Made by a program: the position numbers and the translations under genes. The notes under the pieces were generated by a model. That model did no database searches, was not told where the DNA came from, and saw only the letters and a program-made list of their open reading frames with translations. A stretch of DNA of 64,000 bases from assembly GCA_048594885.1 (NCBI GenBank), contig JBMDXB010000037.1, positions 4,448-68,447 of the forward strand. The letters run 5' to 3'. This stretch comes from JBMDXB01 sp048594885 (GTDB taxonomy: Bacteria; Acidobacteriota; Vicinamibacteria; Vicinamibacterales; 2-12-FULL-66-21). Below, in pieces: positions 35,749 to 45,115 of the stretch (its first letter is position 1; each line of letters opens with the position of its first letter).

Positions 35749-37456
35749 GAGGCTTCACAGGCGTGCTCAGTTGCGGCTCGCGGTAGTAACCCATGGAGCC
35801 TGCGACGACGCCGAGGCGATACTGCCGGTTCTGCATCAGCCAGGGCCGCCGCCAGGACGATGGACGGGTGGAGGAGTAGATGCGCAGCTCGCCCGGCAGG
35901 CTGGTGATGATCTCTTCGCGCCAGTCGCCAAAGAAGTCGCCGACCGCGATGGCGCGGCCTTCGAGCTTCATCACCGTCTCGTCCGGATACTCGAACAGCC
36001 GGCCGTCGACCAGGATCTCCTTCTGCGCGTCGTCGTCCCACCACATCGCCAGCGGCGAGAGCGTGCCGAACGACTTGCTCGAGATTCGCGTGCCGTCCGC
36101 GGCGTAGAGCCAGTACTGGCTGGCGTCCTGCTCGCCGGCGTAGACCTCGATGCCGTCGTGTTTCGGATCGATGTCGCCGATCATGCCTTTGGAGTGCACG
36201 TGGTTCGTCGGTCCGTCGTACGCCCAGAGGATCTTTCCGTCGCGCGCCGACGCGAGCGCGACACCTTGCGACGGCCGCCGCGGCTCGATGCCGAAGAAGA
36301 TCTCGAGGCCGGGCCGCCTCGGATCGATGTCGGCGACGAAGCAGGGATCCGGGTGACCGAGCCCCGTTTCCCAGATCACCTTGCCGTTCTCGTCGAGTGC
36401 AGTGGAGCCGAGGACCAGCTCGTCGCGGCCGTCCTCGTCGATGTCCGCCGTGATCAGGCCGTGCGTGCCCGGGCCTGGCAGCTTGTGCGGGTTCTTCGCT
36501 TCGCGCAGCCAGAGCGGCTTCAGATTTCTGTCGAGCGCCGCGGTCTTCATCAGGTCGTACGTGCCGCGCTGCATGATGAGCGACGGCGTCTTGCCGTCGA
36601 GGTAGGCGACGGCGAGCATGTGCCGCTGCGAGCGGTTGTACTCGTTCCAACCCGCGCGTGAGTGCCAGTTCGTGCGCGCAACGACCTTCCCGGTCCGGCC
36701 GTCGATCTTGATCAGATACTCGGGGCCGTCGACGACGCGGCCGTCGATCTGGCGTGGATCTCCCTCGCCGGCCTTCGTATAGACCTCGGCGTAGCCGTCG
36801 CGATCGATGTCGTAGACGACGAACGGGGCGTACCAGGTGCCGGTCTCGATCGCCCAGCCCATGTCGTAGCGCCACAGCAACCTGGCGCTCGCGCCGTCGT
36901 ACGCGTCCAGCTTGTACGTCTCAGGACTCCGCTTCCAGTAGCGTTCCCGATGGTACGGGTCGGTATTGAAGTTTGGATGCTGGACGACGAAGTCGAGCAC
37001 GCCGTCGCCGGTGAGGTCGCCGATGCCGACCGTCTTTGCCGTGTAGTTGCCGTCGAATGCGACGGACACGTACGGCTTGTGCCAGTCGGTGGCCGTCACG
37101 TACGCGGTGTCGCTCGACGGCGTTTCGCGGCCACTCGTGATCGCGTGGATGCGATACCGATACGAGCTGCCGGGCCGCGTCGTCTTGTCGAGGAAAGTCG
37201 TGCTGTCGGCGAGTGGCGTTTCCGTGATCCGGACGAAGCCGGCGTCCGCGTAGAGATCGCGCCGGTAGACATGGAATGCCGTCGTTGCGGTGTCGGACTC
37301 CAGCAGCCGCCACGAGACCGTCACGCGGCCGTCTTCATTGGGCAGCGCAACAACACCGCGCGGCGCCGCGGGCGTCTTGTCAGCCTGGGTCGCGGCGAGC
37401 GGGACGGCGAGGATGAGCGCCAGCAGGCCGCCGGATCGAATGGCGAATGGCTTCAT
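35735..37456 (-). CDS. PL11-like rhamnogalacturonan lyase
   Basis: 573 aa from ATG 37456. Signal peptide GGLLALILAVPLAATQA. An Fn3-like N-terminal domain (VSWRLLESDTATTAFHVYRR, YRYRIHAITSG) leads into an eight-bladed propeller with Ca-binding loops (DLTGDGVLDFVVQHPN, YDIDRDGYAEVYTKAGEGD, ITADIDEDGRDELVLGS, DIDPRRPGLEIFFGIE). This matches the PL11 lyases YesW/YesX, which cut rhamnogalacturonan I by beta-elimination with Ca2+. It is probably secreted to the periplasm. An in-frame upstream stretch to 37603 would disrupt the signal peptide, so 37456 is preferred. Confidence 0.9.
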   Translation of the reverse strand: MKPFAIRSGGLLALILAVPLAATQADKTPAAPRGVVALPNEDGRVTVSWRLLESDTATTAFHVYRRDLYADAGFVRITETPLADSTTFLDKTTRPGSSYRYRIHAITSGRETPSSDTAYVTATDWHKPYVSVAFDGNYTAKTVGIGDLTGDGVLDFVVQHPNFNTDPYHRERYWKRSPETYKLDAYDGASARLLWRYDMGWAIETGTWYAPFVVYDIDRDGYAEVYTKAGEGDPRQIDGRVVDGPEYLIKIDGRTGKVVARTNWHSRAGWNEYNRSQRHMLAVAYLDGKTPSLIMQRGTYDLMKTAALDRNLKPLWLREAKNPHKLPGPGTHGLITADIDEDGRDELVLGSTALDENGKVIWETGLGHPDPCFVADIDPRRPGLEIFFGIEPRRPSQGVALASARDGKILWAYDGPTNHVHSKGMIGDIDPKHDGIEVYAGEQDASQYWLYAADGTRISSKSFGTLSPLAMWWDDDAQKEILVDGRLFEYPDETVMKLEGRAIAVGDFFGDWREEIITSLPGELRIYSSTRPSSWRRPWLMQNRQYRLGVVAGSMGYYREPQLSTPVKPPTRS

Positions 37457-37478
37457 GGCGGTGCATTCTACGCCACGC

Positions 37479-37540
37479 GGCGGAACTGAAGTTCCGCCCT
37501 GCGGCTGTGGGCGTTCGTAGGGCGCGACTTCAGTCGCGCC
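37479..37540. repeat. Two GTAGGG/TTCA-type palindromes in tandem
   Basis: First: GGCGGAAC (37479-37486), loop TGAA, GTTCCGCC (37491-37498). Second: GTAG, GGCGCGAC (37521-37528), loop TTCA, GTCGCGCC (37533-37540). The second stem differs from the others by paired changes that keep the pairing. They lie between the divergent lyase and DUF5107 genes. Confidence 0.75.
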
Positions 37541-37568
37541 GCACAGCGCGCTATGATGGCGCCCGCGA

Positions 37569-40500
37569 ATGATTCGGCGCCTTGCCGTGGTTCTCACGCT
37601 CATCTTGGCAGTGGCGGCGCTCGGTGCGGCGCCGCAGACGAACGCGGTACGTGTGTGGCAGGGGACGATCCAGATTCCGACCTATGCCGAAGGTCCCGCG
37701 AACCCCAATCCACCGTTCGATCTCTTCATCGTCGGCCGCCTGAATTACCCGTATCCAATCCGCGATGCGCTGACCGACCGGCGCGAGGTGGTGAGCTGGC
37801 GCAGTCTGCATCTCGAGAACGAGTACTTGCGGCTGACCGTCCTGCCGGATCTCGGCGGCCATATCTACAGTTGCCTCGACAAGCGCAACGGCCGGGAGAT
37901 GTTCTACGCGAATACGTCGATCAAGAAGGCGCTGATTGGCTACCGCGGCGCCTGGGCGGCGTTCGGCGTCGAGTTCAACTTTCCGGTGTCGCACAACTGG
38001 ATGTCGATGTCGCCGGTCGATTTCGCGACGATGCAACAGGCGGATGGGAGCGCGTCGATCCACGTCGGCAACGTCGATCAGGTGTACGGCTCGCAGTGGC
38101 GTGTCGAGCTTCGCCTGTCGCCGGCGCGCGCGGTGCTGGAACAGCACGTCGAGCTCTACAACCCGAGCGACGTCCGGCATCGCTACTACTGGTGGTCGAA
38201 CGCGGCCGTGCAGGCGTGGGAAGACTCCCGTCTCGTCTATCCGACGGAGCTGATGGCGACGCATGGATTCACCTCGATCGAGCCGTGGCCGATCGACCGA
38301 AACGGCCGCGATCTGAGCGTGATTCGCAACCAGACGAGTGGGCCGGTGTCGCTCTTCACCTACGGCACGCGCGAGCAGTTCGTCGGCGTCTACCACCCGC
38401 GCACGAGCGGCGGGACAGTGCATGTCGCGTCGCGCTCAGAGCTGCCGACGCACAAGGTGTGGTCGTGGGGCAACGATCGCGAGGCCGCCTTCTGGCGCAC
38501 GGCGCTGTCCGATGATGACAGCGCCTACGTGGAGCTGCAGGCCGGATTGTTCCGCAATCAGGAGACCTACGCGTTTCTGGAGCCGCAGGAGTCGGTTCGT
38601 TTCACGGAGTTCTGGCTGCCGGTGCGCGATCTCGGCGGTATCACTCGCGCCAATACCGATGCGATCCTGCACATGGAACGCGTGTCCCCGACGCGCGTCC
38701 GACTCGCGCTCGACGTCACACGCGCGATGCCGAACCCGCACATCACGGTGCGAAGCGGCCGGACGACGACGGCGACGCGCGATGCGTTGAGCCCGCGGGA
38801 GGTCTGGCGCCGCGAGGTGGACGCGACCGCAGACCCGGTGACCTTCGAGCTGCGCGACGCCGAGGGCGGCATCGTCCTCTCCCACACGGAAGGCGTCTTC
38901 GATCGCATCGCTGCGAAGGACGTGCGTCTCGGCTCGACGGCGAGCGACCGCGCCACGGAACGACGATCGGCGTCAGCGATCGGCCAACGCGGCACCGATC
39001 ACGAACTCGAGGGGCGCCGGTTGGCGGCGCTCGCGGCGTACCGCAACGGTCTGGAAGAGCACCCGCGGGATGTCGCGCTGCTCAAGGCGGCGGGACGGCT
39101 GGCCGTCACGCTCGGGTGGATCGAGGCCGGATCGGAGGCATCGGCGCGGACGATCGACTGGCTCGAGCGGGCGCATCTGCAGAACACGACCGATTTCGAG
39201 ACCGCGTACTACCTGGGGCTGGCTCTTGCAGCAGCCGGCCGCGAACGGGATGGACGGCGGCACCTCGAGAGCGCGGCGCGATTTCACGCGACGCGTATCC
39301 CGGCCCTGGTGCAGCTCGCCGCCCTCGACGCGCGTGCGGGAGATGTCCGTGCGGCGCTCCGGCGCCTGAAGACGATCAGAGAAGAATCGCCGCGCGCATG
39401 GACCGGCCGGGCTCTGGAAGTGGCGATGCTTCGTCATCTGGATCCGGGTGCGGCGCGCGAATGGCTCCGGCACGCACGCTCACTCGATCCGACGAACGGC
39501 GTGCTGCGTCACGAGCTGGTGCTTCTCGGCGATCGGGATCCGCAGCTCTGGTCGCACCTCGGCGCCGATGCGAACCGGGTACTGGATATCGTCGATCGAT
39601 ATCTGCTGATTGGTGACTACACGAGCGCGCTCGATCTGCTCGAGCGCAGCTACCCGAAAGTGGAGCCGCCGCTTCGCGAGCCGGGTGCCATCGCGCCCGG
39701 AGAATCGCCGCTCGTCCAGTATTACCGCGGCTACCTCCGCGAGCGGCTCGGCAAGAGCGGCGCCGCCGACTACGAGCGGGCGCGGTCGCTCTCATCGAGG
39801 TACGTGTTTCCCGCACGCCGATCGTCGTACGCCGTTCTGCAGGCGGCGCTTCGCGCGAAGCCGGACGACCCGACGGCGCTGCACCTGCTGGGAGCGCTGT
39901 CGCTCGCCAGCGGGCTCGTGGATCCGGCAATCGACGCGTGGCAGCGCGCGCGGCGCGCGCAGCCGGCGATTCCGACGCTGCACCGCAACCTCGGGATGGC
40001 GCTGCTGCATGCCCGTGCGGATGACGCGGGGGCACGTGCCGTGCTCGAAGAGGGAACGGCCGCGGATCCGGACAACGTTGAGGTCTACCTGACGCTCGAT
40101 GCCGTGCTGAGCGCCGGCAACGTCACACCACGGGATCGCGTTGCCGCGTTGCGGCGGTTCCCGACGGTCGAGAAGATGCCTGCCACACTCGTCTTCAAGC
40201 TGGCGCTCGCGCTGGCCGAGGCGGGCGAGGCCGCCAACGCCGAACGGCTCTTTCACGGTCGTTTCTTCCCGCGCGAGGAAGGTGGCACCAACGTCAGGAC
40301 GGTGTACGCGCAGGTGCTGCTGTCGTCGGCGCGCGCAGCGAGCGAAAGCGGCAAGTGCGGTGACGCTATCGCCATCCTCGATTCGATGACGCGCGCGCGG
40401 GAGGATTTGGCGTTCACGCGCGGCGGACTCGCGGACGTCTACGATCCGCCGCCGATGTTGAGGCAGATTGCGATGATCGAATCGGCGTGCGGCCGGCCGG

Positions 40501-40865
40501 CGGCGGCCCGGCAGCGCTGGGAAAAGATCGAGCGCGCGCTCGGGAAAACCAGCGCGCCAATGTCCACGGCGCTGCTCGCCGAGGCGACGCGACAGCTTGG
40601 ACGGCCGATGACGCCGGCGTTGCGCGGCCGCGTCGAATCGGCTCTCGAAGAAGCCGGCCGCGTGCTCGACGTGGCCGGGACGAGCAGTCCGGGCCAAATG
40701 GAGCTCGCGCGGGGGCTTCTGCTCGCGAGCCTGGGCCACGACGCCGAATCGGCCGCCGCGCTCCGCCGTGTGTTCCTTTTCCCCGACCGCGGTCTGTCGC
40801 ACGCGATGGCGCGCGACGCGCGCCGGACCGCCGGGACGAGGTCGAAGCCGAGGTCGAAGCAATGA
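37569..40865 (+). CDS. Secreted DUF5107 protein with TPR C-terminus
   Basis: 1098 aa. Signal peptide (RRLAVVLTLILAVAALGAA). Residues about 30-460 form a galactose-mutarotase/DUF5107 beta-supersandwich (LHLENEYLRLTVLPDLGGHIYSCLDK; WAAFGVEFNFPVSHNWMSM; RYYWWSNAAVQAW). From about 470 to the end the protein is helical with TPR pairs (YRNGLEEHPRDVALLKAAGR, LHLLGALSLASGLVDPAIDAWQRARRAQPAI). DUF5107-TPR proteins are found in polysaccharide loci and are thought to bind or process sugars. It is followed by the DUF4091 gene with an ATGA overlap, so they are translated together. Confidence 0.87.
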   Translation: MIRRLAVVLTLILAVAALGAAPQTNAVRVWQGTIQIPTYAEGPANPNPPFDLFIVGRLNYPYPIRDALTDRREVVSWRSLHLENEYLRLTVLPDLGGHIYSCLDKRNGREMFYANTSIKKALIGYRGAWAAFGVEFNFPVSHNWMSMSPVDFATMQQADGSASIHVGNVDQVYGSQWRVELRLSPARAVLEQHVELYNPSDVRHRYYWWSNAAVQAWEDSRLVYPTELMATHGFTSIEPWPIDRNGRDLSVIRNQTSGPVSLFTYGTREQFVGVYHPRTSGGTVHVASRSELPTHKVWSWGNDREAAFWRTALSDDDSAYVELQAGLFRNQETYAFLEPQESVRFTEFWLPVRDLGGITRANTDAILHMERVSPTRVRLALDVTRAMPNPHITVRSGRTTTATRDALSPREVWRREVDATADPVTFELRDAEGGIVLSHTEGVFDRIAAKDVRLGSTASDRATERRSASAIGQRGTDHELEGRRLAALAAYRNGLEEHPRDVALLKAAGRLAVTLGWIEAGSEASARTIDWLERAHLQNTTDFETAYYLGLALAAAGRERDGRRHLESAARFHATRIPALVQLAALDARAGDVRAALRRLKTIREESPRAWTGRALEVAMLRHLDPGAAREWLRHARSLDPTNGVLRHELVLLGDRDPQLWSHLGADANRVLDIVDRYLLIGDYTSALDLLERSYPKVEPPLREPGAIAPGESPLVQYYRGYLRERLGKSGAADYERARSLSSRYVFPARRSSYAVLQAALRAKPDDPTALHLLGALSLASGLVDPAIDAWQRARRAQPAIPTLHRNLGMALLHARADDAGARAVLEEGTAADPDNVEVYLTLDAVLSAGNVTPRDRVAALRRFPTVEKMPATLVFKLALALAEAGEAANAERLFHGRFFPREEGGTNVRTVYAQVLLSSARAASESGKCGDAIAILDSMTRAREDLAFTRGGLADVYDPPPMLRQIAMIESACGRPAAARQRWEKIERALGKTSAPMSTALLAEATRQLGRPMTPALRGRVESALEEAGRVLDVAGTSSPGQMELARGLLLASLGHDAESAAALRRVFLFPDRGLSHAMARDARRTAGTRSKPRSKQ

Positions 40866-42634
40866 TGCGATACAACGCGGCTTTCATGATCGCAGCGCTC
40901 CTGTGCGGCTCGACGGCGGAGGCCGGCGTTCGCCGCGTCTGGGCCGTGCACGACGGCGAGAAAGTCGAGCGCGACGCGGCGAATCATCCCGCCGCCACAC
41001 GCAATGCGGTGTGGGAAGGCCGGGACGTCCGTCTGTTCGCCGCGCGCAACGAAATCATCGCGTTCCAGGTGATCGTCGAGGCCGACGACCGTGGCGTCGC
41101 CGCGTTGTCGCTGCGCCTGCCGTCGCTGAACTCCGGCGGCGACCGGATCGCGTACCGCGCGTCGGGCGCCGATCCCACCGACTATGTTGGCCGCCCGATT
41201 CAGATCTTCTCCGTGAACTACATGCACGTCGCGACGCCGTCGCACGCGTCGTGGGTGTACCGTCGGGGCACGCCCGCCGAGCCGCCGGATCCGACGGGAT
41301 GGAAGCCCGTGCAGCTCGTTCCCGAGAACGCGCGCGCGGGTCGCGGCGGCCTGCCCGTGTCGATCCGTCCAGGCGAGAACCAGGCGATATGGATCGAGAT
41401 CTACGTGGATCGCACCCGCAAGCCCGGGCACTATCGCGGGTCGATTGAGGTCACCGCCGACCGCGAGCGTCGCACGCTGCCGGTCGATCTCGAGGTCTTC
41501 GACTTCACGCTGCCCGACGAGAACAGCATGCACGCGATGCTGTTCTACACGAGCGATCAGGCCGAGCGTTACATGGGCCGCAACCTCGACCCTGCATTTC
41601 ATCGCTTCGCACACCGCCATCGCGCCGAGCTGGTGCACGCCTACGACGAGCAGACGCTGCCGACGGTGATGGGCCGGTTCACCGGCGCGGACTTCACGCC
41701 GGAACACGGCTACGAAGGCCCGGGCGCGGGTATCGGCAACGTCATCGCGCCGCGCACTTTTTACGGTCCCGGCAAGGACTTCGACGACCGGAAGTCTGCA
41801 TGGGCGCGCAGCGACGCGTGGATGACGTTCCTGCGCGAGAAGCTGCCGCGCGCGCTCACGTTCCTCTACATGCCTGACGAGCCGCGGCCTCCGGCCTATC
41901 CGCGCATCCTCGCCATCGCGGAGAACATCCATTCGAACCCGGGCCCGGGCCGGTCGCTGCCGATCTTCGTCACGCACGAGTACGACGAGGCGCTCGACCC
42001 CGCGATCGACATCTGGTGCTCCGGCCCGAAGGGCTTCAAGCTCGATCGCGTCGCGAAGGAGCGGGCGCGCGGCCGCGAATACTGCTTCTACAACGGCGGC
42101 CGGCCCGCCGGCGGCGCGATCACCATCGACGCGCCCGCTACCGACGCGCGCGCGACGATTTGGGCCGCCTTCAAGCACGACGTGAAGGTGTACTTCTACT
42201 GGCACTCGGTCCACTGGCGTCACAACTCGCAGATGCAGCAGGCGGACCGCAATCAGAACGTCTGGGCGAACAGCATCACGTTCGACAACCGCAAGCAGGA
42301 GAACCGCTCACCAGACGATGCGGGATACATCCATGGCGATGGCGTGCTGATCTACCCGGGAGAGGAGCGGCTGCATCCCGAGCAGGACCGGGGAGTCGCC
42401 GGACCGATCTCGACGATCCAGCTCGCGAACTTCCGGCGCGGCCTGCAGGATCATCAATACCTGACGCTCGCGCGGAAACTCGGTCTCAACGCGCTGGTCG
42501 GCGAAGTCGTCCAGGCCATCGTTCCGCGGGTGTTCTCCGATGCGGGCGAGCGCGTCAGCTTTCCGGAGACCGGCGACCCCTACGAAGCGGCGCGGTTGAA
42601 GCTGGCGCGCGCCATCGCCGCAGCGCAGCGATGA
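40862..42634 (+). CDS. Secreted DUF4091 (GH123-like) protein
   Basis: 590 aa. ATG 40862 overlaps the previous stop; ATG 40865 is equally possible. Signal AAFMIAALLCGSTAEA. N-terminal beta-sandwich (LFAARNEIIAFQVIVEADD; WIEIYVDRTRKPGHYRG). The catalytic-like barrel region includes LTFLYMPDEPRPPAYP, where the Asp-Glu pair matches the catalytic D-E of GH123 beta-N-acetylgalactosaminidases. YFYWHSVHWRHNSQM and DGVLIYPG, then FRRGLQDHQYL, are typical of DUF4091. It probably cleaves an exposed glycan. The adjoining DUF5107 and lyase genes support a polysaccharide role. Confidence 0.85.
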   Translation: MMRYNAAFMIAALLCGSTAEAGVRRVWAVHDGEKVERDAANHPAATRNAVWEGRDVRLFAARNEIIAFQVIVEADDRGVAALSLRLPSLNSGGDRIAYRASGADPTDYVGRPIQIFSVNYMHVATPSHASWVYRRGTPAEPPDPTGWKPVQLVPENARAGRGGLPVSIRPGENQAIWIEIYVDRTRKPGHYRGSIEVTADRERRTLPVDLEVFDFTLPDENSMHAMLFYTSDQAERYMGRNLDPAFHRFAHRHRAELVHAYDEQTLPTVMGRFTGADFTPEHGYEGPGAGIGNVIAPRTFYGPGKDFDDRKSAWARSDAWMTFLREKLPRALTFLYMPDEPRPPAYPRILAIAENIHSNPGPGRSLPIFVTHEYDEALDPAIDIWCSGPKGFKLDRVAKERARGREYCFYNGGRPAGGAITIDAPATDARATIWAAFKHDVKVYFYWHSVHWRHNSQMQQADRNQNVWANSITFDNRKQENRSPDDAGYIHGDGVLIYPGEERLHPEQDRGVAGPISTIQLANFRRGLQDHQYLTLARKLGLNALVGEVVQAIVPRVFSDAGERVSFPETGDPYEAARLKLARAIAAAQR

Positions 42635-42662
42635 GCCGGTGCGGCAGACCTGTAGGCCTGGA

Positions 42663-44342
42663 CTACGGCACGGGTCGCCGTCCTTTTCCAAACATCCACC
42701 CGAAGCTGAGGCCGAACTCCGGGCCGCTGTAGTTGGATCGGAGGCCGACGGGCTGCGAGAAGCGCACCGGCATGACGTTGTAGCCGGCGTTGAGGCCGAT
42801 GGCGAACGCACGGGAGACGTGAAAGTCGACGCCGGTGCCGAAATGCACCACCGCAGCGGTCGACGTATGCGCGCCCGTGAGCACGGTCGCCGGCGACAGG
42901 AAGCCGTCCCTGCGGACGAAGGAGCCGGCGGTTGATCCAACCACCGGACCGGCGCCGAGCGCAAAGAACGGCTTGATCGGCTGCTGCTCGCGGCCGGTCG
43001 TCCACGGATTCCACCGCACGGTGACAGGCACGGTGACGATGCTTGCGGATCCGGAGAAGACCTCGCCTTCCGGACCGATGAACGAACCGGAGACACCGGG
43101 AAGGCCCAGGACGGCGACGGCGACCGACACATCTTCCCGCAGGTATCGCCGGTACTCGAAGCCGCCAAAGGAGTCCATCGCTCCGACGCCGCTGGATATC
43201 ACCGCCGCGCCCGTCTTCCACATGCCCCAGCGGAAGCTGAGGCGGTTGCGGTCATCGACCGAGAGGATGCGCGGCTCGGCGTCGCCGCGGCGACGGGTCG
43301 CTTCGATCGCCGCGGGTCCGAACTGCCGCGGCTCCAGCACAATGCGTGCGCCGTCGCCGACGTCGGTCTTCGCGACGAGCGACGCGCGGTGCACCTCGAG
43401 ACGGATCTCGTAGGCGCCCGGCTCCAGCGCGAGCTCCACGCGACGGCCGCGCGGCTTGTACAGCTCCACCACCAGCTCCTGGTTTGCGTTGCGCACGAAG
43501 AAGCGGCCATCCAGATCCTCGCCAAGGACGAGCGTCGCCGTCGTCTGGCGGATGTCGGTCATGACCACGTCGCCGGTGCCGGAGAGGCTGATGTCGTACG
43601 ACGGATGCTGGGGGCCGCCCTTGGTGTCCACCGTGCGCCCGAGCGTTTCGTTGAACGCGAACTGGTAGGCCTCGTTGAGCGTGACGCGGCCGTCGCCCGA
43701 AAGGTCCGCGGCGCCGCGGAAGCCGGACACGAGGTAGTGCGTGAAGTAGGACGCGCGGATGCGATCCGATTCCTGGGCGGCTTCCGTCGCCGAGCTCGAC
43801 GTCAGGAATGCGTGCCCGCGCATGTTCGACGCCTCGTCCACGACGAACGCGGGGCGCGCGCGGCCGCTCTTGATGCGCGTGAACGCGCCGGACGCGCAGG
43901 CGTCGAGGACGGCGATGCGGACGTCGGCGGGAATCTGATCGAGCCGATCGCGAAGCGTGCGGTACGAATAGCGGTCGTCGCCGAGGAGCAGCCCCTGCTC
44001 GTCGGCGTGGCCCGAGTAGTAGAGGAGCACTTCGGTCCGCCCGCCGGTTGCGGCGCGGCGGGCATCGGCGACGCGCGCCGCAAGCCGATCGAGCCCGTCG
44101 ATCAGGTCGCGCAGCTTCGGCTGGCGCAGGATCGTCTCGTTGGCGGGACTGACGCCGCCGAGGTCCACGAGCACGCGCGCGAACCGCTCGGCGTCGGCGA
44201 TCGCGTACTGGAGCCGCGGCCGCTCGGCGCCGCCGAAGTTCGCGCCGACGATCAGTGTGAAGCGCTGCACGCGACCCTGCGAGGCAGCCGTGCGCGGAAC
44301 GAGCAGGGCGGCGATGATGAGCACAAGTACTCGTGTCGTCAC
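42663..44342 (-). CDS. Exported caspase-fold protease with C-terminal outer-membrane barrel-like domain
   Basis: 559 aa. GTG 44342 overlaps the upstream stop (GTGA) and opens a signal peptide (TTRVLVLIIAALLVPRTAAS). Residues about 25-255 are a C14 caspase-like domain: FTLIVGANFGGAERPRLQYA, YYSGHADEQG with His112, and VLDACASGAF with Cys149. DLSGDGRVTLNEAYQFA resembles a calcium loop. A small beta domain (about 265-340, RFFVRNANQELVVELYKPRG) follows. Residues about 345-559 have alternating amphipathic strands and aromatic ends (FRWGMWKTGAAVISS; AFAIGLNAGYNVMPVRFSQP; GPEFGLSFGWMF), as in outer-membrane barrels. It lies downstream of an ECF sigma factor and its likely anti-sigma. Confidence 0.82.
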   Translation of the reverse strand: MTTRVLVLIIAALLVPRTAASQGRVQRFTLIVGANFGGAERPRLQYAIADAERFARVLVDLGGVSPANETILRQPKLRDLIDGLDRLAARVADARRAATGGRTEVLLYYSGHADEQGLLLGDDRYSYRTLRDRLDQIPADVRIAVLDACASGAFTRIKSGRARPAFVVDEASNMRGHAFLTSSSATEAAQESDRIRASYFTHYLVSGFRGAADLSGDGRVTLNEAYQFAFNETLGRTVDTKGGPQHPSYDISLSGTGDVVMTDIRQTTATLVLGEDLDGRFFVRNANQELVVELYKPRGRRVELALEPGAYEIRLEVHRASLVAKTDVGDGARIVLEPRQFGPAAIEATRRRGDAEPRILSVDDRNRLSFRWGMWKTGAAVISSGVGAMDSFGGFEYRRYLREDVSVAVAVLGLPGVSGSFIGPEGEVFSGSASIVTVPVTVRWNPWTTGREQQPIKPFFALGAGPVVGSTAGSFVRRDGFLSPATVLTGAHTSTAAVVHFGTGVDFHVSRAFAIGLNAGYNVMPVRFSQPVGLRSNYSGPEFGLSFGWMFGKGRRPVP

Positions 44343-45115
44343 GGTCTGACCTCTTTCTGCAGGGAGAACGTCACTTGTCCGAGCTCGCGTGAGATGGGCA
44401 GCGCGGCGGGAGGCGAGCGCAGGTCGCGCGCGGCGGCACGCTTTGCCGCCTCGACGACCGGTGCCACATCGAACGCGTCCTCGGACGTCACGAAGTAGAA
44501 CCGTTCCCACGCGGGCGCATCGTCCAGTTCGTAGGCCTGGTCGAGGAGCACGGTGCCTCCGCCGCGCAGCGCCGCCGCGCGTGAGCCCCCCGGCGGCAGG
44601 TGCAGCGTCACGACGCCACGGCCGTCGATGGAGAGGATGACGCCGTATCCGCGTCCGGCAGCGACATATCCAACTCGGAGCAGGTCGCCCGCGCGTGCCG
44701 CCGCGCCATCGGCGAGCGTCTCGCTGCCTTGCGGCGTGCGGCGGTAGATGGCGAGCGACGGACTCAGTCCCTTGATGCGATCGCCATCGTCCGCCGGCTT
44801 CCATGGAACGGCGAAGGCGATGACGACGGCGGCGGCCGCAAGGGCGGACGCAAGCGCAAAGCGGCGAATGGCCGGTGCGGTTGGACGTGGCCGGCGCGTT
44901 TCTGTCCGCATCCGTTCCCGAATGCGCCCGGCAAGCCACTCGGCGGGCTGCCGCTGCGCTATCTCGCGGTCGGACGCCTCGAGCGCCGCGAGCCGCGCTC
45001 GCAGCGTGGCGTCCTCGATCAGCAGCCGCTCGATCCGCGCGGTGTCCGTCGCCGGCAGCTCGTCCAGGCGGTACTGCTCGAGAAGCAAATCGGGAATCGG
45101 ACGATCTGCGCTCAT
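44339..45115 (-). CDS. ActD/DUF4384-like membrane protein, putative anti-sigma factor
   Basis: 258 aa. The N-terminal 60 residues are a helical, cytoplasmic sigma-binding-type segment (LLLEQYRLDELPATDTARIERLLIEDATLR) without a zinc site. One TM helix (FALASALAAAAVVIAFAVPW, about 86-105) follows. A periplasmic DUF4384-like beta domain ends it (LAIYRRTPQGSETLADGA, GVILSIDGRGVVTLHLPPGG, YELDDAPAWERFYFVTSEDAFD). Similar proteins are called ActD in myxobacteria. Four-base overlaps with the sigma gene and with the caspase gene show tight coupling. It may sense an envelope state and release the sigma factor; that is inference. Confidence 0.75.
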   Translation of the reverse strand: MSADRPIPDLLLEQYRLDELPATDTARIERLLIEDATLRARLAALEASDREIAQRQPAEWLAGRIRERMRTETRRPRPTAPAIRRFALASALAAAAVVIAFAVPWKPADDGDRIKGLSPSLAIYRRTPQGSETLADGAAARAGDLLRVGYVAAGRGYGVILSIDGRGVVTLHLPPGGSRAAALRGGGTVLLDQAYELDDAPAWERFYFVTSEDAFDVAPVVEAAKRAAARDLRSPPAALPISRELGQVTFSLQKEVRP

